Below, piece by piece: positions 61,838 to 64,000 of a stretch of DNA of 64,000 bases. The translations under genes and the position numbers were made by a program. The notes beneath the pieces are model-generated. The model was not told the DNA's origin, made no database searches, and saw only the letters and a program-made list of their open reading frames with translations. This DNA is from Minicystis rosea (GTDB lineage Bacteria; Myxococcota_A; Polyangia; Polyangiales; Polyangiaceae). The stretch covers positions 15,515,501 to 15,579,500 of the forward strand of contig CP016211.1 of the NCBI GenBank assembly GCA_001931535.1, written 5' to 3'. How positions within the stretch are numbered: the stretch's first letter is position 1; each line of letters starts with the position of its first letter.

Positions 61838-62535
61838 GGCATATCTGGACGCTCGTCTCCGACGTGGGCGTCTATGACGAGATCCACGGCGGCCGTGACA
61901 GCGAGGCTGTCGAGGACCTGCTCGCGGGCTTCGACGGCTACGTGATGTGCGACGGCTACAAGGCCTATGACGCGCTCGCCAAGAAGTACCCGTCGCTCGA
62001 GCTCGTGCAGTGTTGGGTGCACGCGCGGCGCAACTTCGTCGAATGCGAGCAGGCTTTCCCGAACGAGTGTGGCTGGATGCTCGAACGGATCGGCAAGCTG
62101 TACGCGATCGAGTCGCGTGCCGGCGACGACCTTGAACAGCGCAGGACGTTGCGACGGGAAGAATCGCGTGCGGTGCTGGTGGAGATCCAGCAATGGATCG
62201 TGCAGCAGCGGAGTCCTCCGGGAACGCGGTTGTACGAGGCGATTCGCTACCTGACGAATCGATGGAGTCTGCTCTGCCGCTTCGTGGACGATCCCGCGCT
62301 GCCGCTGGACAATAATCCCGCGGAGCGTGCCTTGCGCGGCCCTGTCGTGGGCCGGAAAAATCACTACGGCTCCCGCTCGCTGCGCGGCACGCAGGTGGCG
62401 GCGTTGTTCTATTCGTTGCTCGAGAGCGCGAAGCTCGTGAGCGTCGATCCCGCGGAGTATCTGCGGCGTGCCGTTGCGGCCGCGTTCGCGGGCGAAGAGG
62501 TTCCGCTGCCACACGAGCTCGCGGCGGCGAGCTGA
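61838..62535 (+). pseudogene. IS66-family transposase, C-terminal half
   Basis: About 230 codons of an IS66 TnpC: HIWTLVSDVGVYDEIHGGRDSEAV, CDGYKAYDAL, WVHARRNFVECE, LDNNPAERALRGPVVGRKNHY and SLRGTQVAALFYSLLESAKL. The later part of the DDE region and the C-terminus are intact, but the N-terminal zipper, zinc finger and first catalytic Asp are missing. The ending differs from the fragment at 41487, so it comes from a different IS66 lineage. Confidence 0.85.
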
Positions 62536-62672
62536 CGACGGCTGTGCTGCGGCCGGCAACCACGGAGCGAGGTGGTTGTCACGACGGGGGTCGGCGGGGG
62601 TTACCGTGTTCGCGCTTCTGGGCACGGAACAGTCGGCGTACGAGCAGACCACAACCGATGAAGACTGAAAGG

Positions 62673-62867
62673 CTACTGCGTCCGGTTGTGGACGCGAAAC
62701 GCGTCGGTGCCGACATGGACGAGCGCAATCGCGACGACTGAACCAACGAAGATCGCGATCGTTTGAGCGACTGTGGGGTGCTGGGTCTGCACGTAGAAGA
62801 CGCTGCCGAGGCCGATTGCCCATCTCGATAGCACTTCGAGATAGTCCCACCCTCGCCCATGCATCAC
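62673..62867 (-). CDS. Small membrane protein, tandem paralogue A
   Basis: A 64-aa protein with two membrane segments (about 14-28 and 33-52) and a short basic tail (AFRVHNRTQ). It shares 28 of 64 residues, without gaps, with the 64-aa product encoded just upstream (62880-63074), so the two arose by tandem duplication. It is the last gene of a minus-strand series of small genes. A function such as holin, phage-exclusion or membrane stress is conceivable, but nothing shows it. Confidence 0.7.
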   Translation of the reverse strand: MMHGRGWDYLEVLSRWAIGLGSVFYVQTQHPTVAQTIAIFVGSVVAIALVHVGTDAFRVHNRTQ

Positions 62868-62879
62868 GCAATAGCCGTC

Positions 62880-63074
62880 CTACCTCGTCTGGTTGCGCGT
62901 GCGAAACGCGTTGATTCCAACATTGGCGAGGGCGACGGCGACAAGGCACGCGACGAACACTGCGACGGTCTGGCCGGCCGTGGTGTGCTGCCATTGCGTA
63001 AAGGCAAATCCAGCACTGGCAATTGCCCAGCTAACCAGGCTGTTGACGTAGTTCCAGCGCGGTGCCCGCATCAT
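62880..63074 (-). CDS. Small membrane protein, tandem paralogue B
   Basis: A 64-aa protein, same length and layout as paralogue A, with conserved WAI, QH, QT, AxFV, VAxAL, VG and AFR positions. It starts with two Met codons (63074, 63071). The first overlaps the stop of the 115-aa gene (ATGATG), so it is translated with it. Longer in-frame upstream sequence belongs to that other gene's shadow. Confidence 0.7.
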   Translation of the reverse strand: MMRAPRWNYVNSLVSWAIASAGFAFTQWQHTTAGQTVAVFVACLVAVALANVGINAFRTRNQTR

Positions 63075-63418
63075 AGAATGCTTAGACACATGCGGCGCAT
63101 GACCTCCGCTGCGGAGAGGCCAGCCGTACCGCAGATCATTACCTCCAACACGTCGCATGAGATCCGCACGGTGACGAGCTTGTTCTTGTCCAGAGCGTCG
63201 CGCTGAACCCGCGTAATGAAGGTTCCTGGTGGGCAAAGCTCGTGGAGCAAGTGCCTTTTGCAGCCGTATTCGGCGGCCCACGTTCCAGCAAGCAGACATG
63301 CGCCCACGAGAACCAACGGCCACGCGACACTCTGGTGCGCCTCGGCGATCGGCTCGCTCGGCGTGTCGTTGCGTGCCTCATCATCGACGGCGCGCGCGAC
63401 ACGGGTGCGGGGCTGCAC
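63071..63418 (-). CDS. Unknown small membrane-anchored protein
   Basis: A 115-aa protein from GTG 63418. A short polar head is followed by one hydrophobic segment (VAWPLVLVGACLLAGTWAA). The rest is probably outside the cytoplasm, with four Cys (YGC, ELC, ISC, MIC) plus one near the end (RMC). The stop overlaps the start of paralogue B. The family is not recognised. Confidence 0.68.
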   Translation of the reverse strand: MQPRTRVARAVDDEARNDTPSEPIAEAHQSVAWPLVLVGACLLAGTWAAEYGCKRHLLHELCPPGTFITRVQRDALDKNKLVTVRISCDVLEVMICGTAGLSAAEVMRRMCLSIL

Positions 63419-63427
63419 GAGGTAAGG

Positions 63428-63856
63428 CTACCGGTCGCGGTCATGCAGCACGACCGCAAAAGGCTCGCCCTGGTCCTGGGCGAGCACGGTGACGCCGTGC
63501 TCCAGCGCGAGCTCTGGGCGGCTGATCGCCTGCACCTCGAACCTCTCGGGCACGCGGAACGACCAGCCCGTCGGGACGCGCACGCGCGCGCCGCCGACGA
63601 TCTCGATCGGCCTCTCGAGCGCGGCGTAGAGATCCCACGTTCCTGCGGGCTGCCGCGGAAGCTCGATCCGCACGCGGCCGATCTGCTTCGCCCGCACGTA
63701 CCCGTTCGGCCGCGTGCGTCCGAAATCCCGGTACGCGATGCCCTCAGCCCGTCGTCGCTTGAACGAGGTGTCGTCATCCATCGAGACGCTGACGGATCGA
63801 TGGCTGATCCACGCTGGAGCGAACGTCCAGAGAAAGAGGCCAGCAGTATGGATCAC
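63428..63856 (-). CDS. Unknown small protein
   Basis: A 142-aa protein from GTG 63856 (an internal ATG at 63781 is possible). The head contains a weak hydrophobic stretch (HTAGLFLWTFAPAW), then a beta-rich domain (YVRAKQIGRVRIELP, PIEIVGGARVRVPTGWSFRVP, GVTVLAQDQGEPFAVVL). It lies 9 bp upstream of the 115-aa gene and 10 bp downstream of the gene at the window edge, so all five genes seem to be one operon. Confidence 0.66.
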   Translation of the reverse strand: MIHTAGLFLWTFAPAWISHRSVSVSMDDDTSFKRRRAEGIAYRDFGRTRPNGYVRAKQIGRVRIELPRQPAGTWDLYAALERPIEIVGGARVRVPTGWSFRVPERFEVQAISRPELALEHGVTVLAQDQGEPFAVVLHDRDR

Positions 63857-63866
63857 ATCCTTGCCG

Positions 63867-64000
63867 TTACGGCGGAGCAGGTGGCGCGGGCGCGTAGAAG
63901 CATGGCTCCGTCACCGCCTCGTCGCGGAAGAGCGGCGTGCCGCCCTTCATCCGAACGAAGATCCGGCGGGTCGTCTGATCGTCGGGAGTACGTCCTGGTG
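63867..64000 (-). CDS. C-terminus of a gene cut by the window edge
   Basis: The last 44 codons of a minus-strand gene end in a TAA at 63867-63869: DDQTTRRIFVRMKGGTPLFRDE, then AVTEPCFYAPAPPAPP. The phase follows from the stop and the absence of alternatives. The tail looks natural, with a Pro/Ala end. It is the next upstream member of the small-protein operon. No family can be named from this piece. Confidence 0.55.
   Translation of the reverse strand, partial: PGRTPDDQTTRRIFVRMKGGTPLFRDEAVTEPCFYAPAPPAPP

Noticed and set aside
40312..62535. The tnpC pieces at 40312 and 61838 as two halves of one IS66 split by a 21-kb insertion
   Set aside because: A C-terminal fragment of tnpC already exists at 41487 with a different ending, so the piece at 61838 belongs to another IS66 lineage.

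Overview
The window is high-GC DNA and reads like a myxobacterium of the Polyangiales/Sorangiineae type. Evidence: serine/threonine kinases with TPR or membrane tails, a PilZ protein, a Frz-like chemosensory operon, many Cys-rich or Gly-rich lipoproteins, a MYXO-CTERM sorting tail, an SBBP-repeat lipoprotein and HAD-IG and S41-type proteins. The assignment rests on gene content only; no rRNA is present.

Layout. (1) 1-21.2 kb looks like core chromosome: start of a possible SulP permease, aldehyde dehydrogenase, glycogen branching enzyme GlgB, an FMN-binding/membrane protein pair, a Rieske oxygenase next to an FAD oxidoreductase, a HAD-IG 5'-nucleotidase, a ferritin-like di-iron protein coupled to a LolD/LolE-type ABC pair, a PilZ protein, two convergent Ser/Thr kinases and a large lipoprotein. 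(2) 21.3-25.9 kb is an element next to a tRNA-Val(GAC) gene, with a tyrosine integrase, a HTH/excisionase-like ORF, an XRE regulator and a possible operator cluster. (3) 25.9-28.9 kb is a cut-down type VI secretion accessory module (DUF4150 PAAR-like, DUF3540, broken pentapeptide protein) bounded by inverted 38-39 bp repeats and followed by an IS66 tail and a truncated propeller-like gene. (4) 29.0-37.6 kb is a compact chemosensory unit: a membrane MCP diverging from cheW-cheR(TPR)-cheW-cheA(REC)-cheB-REC/REC. Every junction in the plus-strand operon overlaps by one to four bases. Its parts list matches the Myxococcus Frz pathway, with a membrane receptor, a CheB that keeps its REC domain and an extra C-terminal domain on the FrzZ-like output protein.

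(5) 37.7-43.4 kb and 48.4-58.6 kb are mosaics of broken genes (HlyD, SDR, AraC, metallo-beta-lactamase, IS66, TetR, DUF1275, acyl-CoA dehydrogenase, Gln-rich protein). Fragments abut each other directly, which suggests repeated deletion and illegitimate joining. Intact genes sit among them: a MYXO-CTERM protein, a 360-aa orphan, an AraC regulator, an alpha/beta hydrolase, a TetR/membrane-protein pair with two identical operators, an SBBP lipoprotein and a Cys-rich lipoprotein. (6) 43.5-48.4 kb carries two coupled small genes and a coupled pair: a 991-aa protein with tandem repeats and a 353-aa predicted lipoprotein. (7) 58.6-61.1 kb has an S41-like lipoprotein and a Gly-rich lipoprotein. (8) 61.8-64.0 kb has a second, different IS66 transposase remnant and a minus-strand operon of small proteins that includes two tandem 64-aa membrane paralogues.

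The strongest candidates for something not yet described are the modified Frz-like pathway, the 991-aa repeat protein with its lipoprotein partner, and the small-protein operon at the right end.
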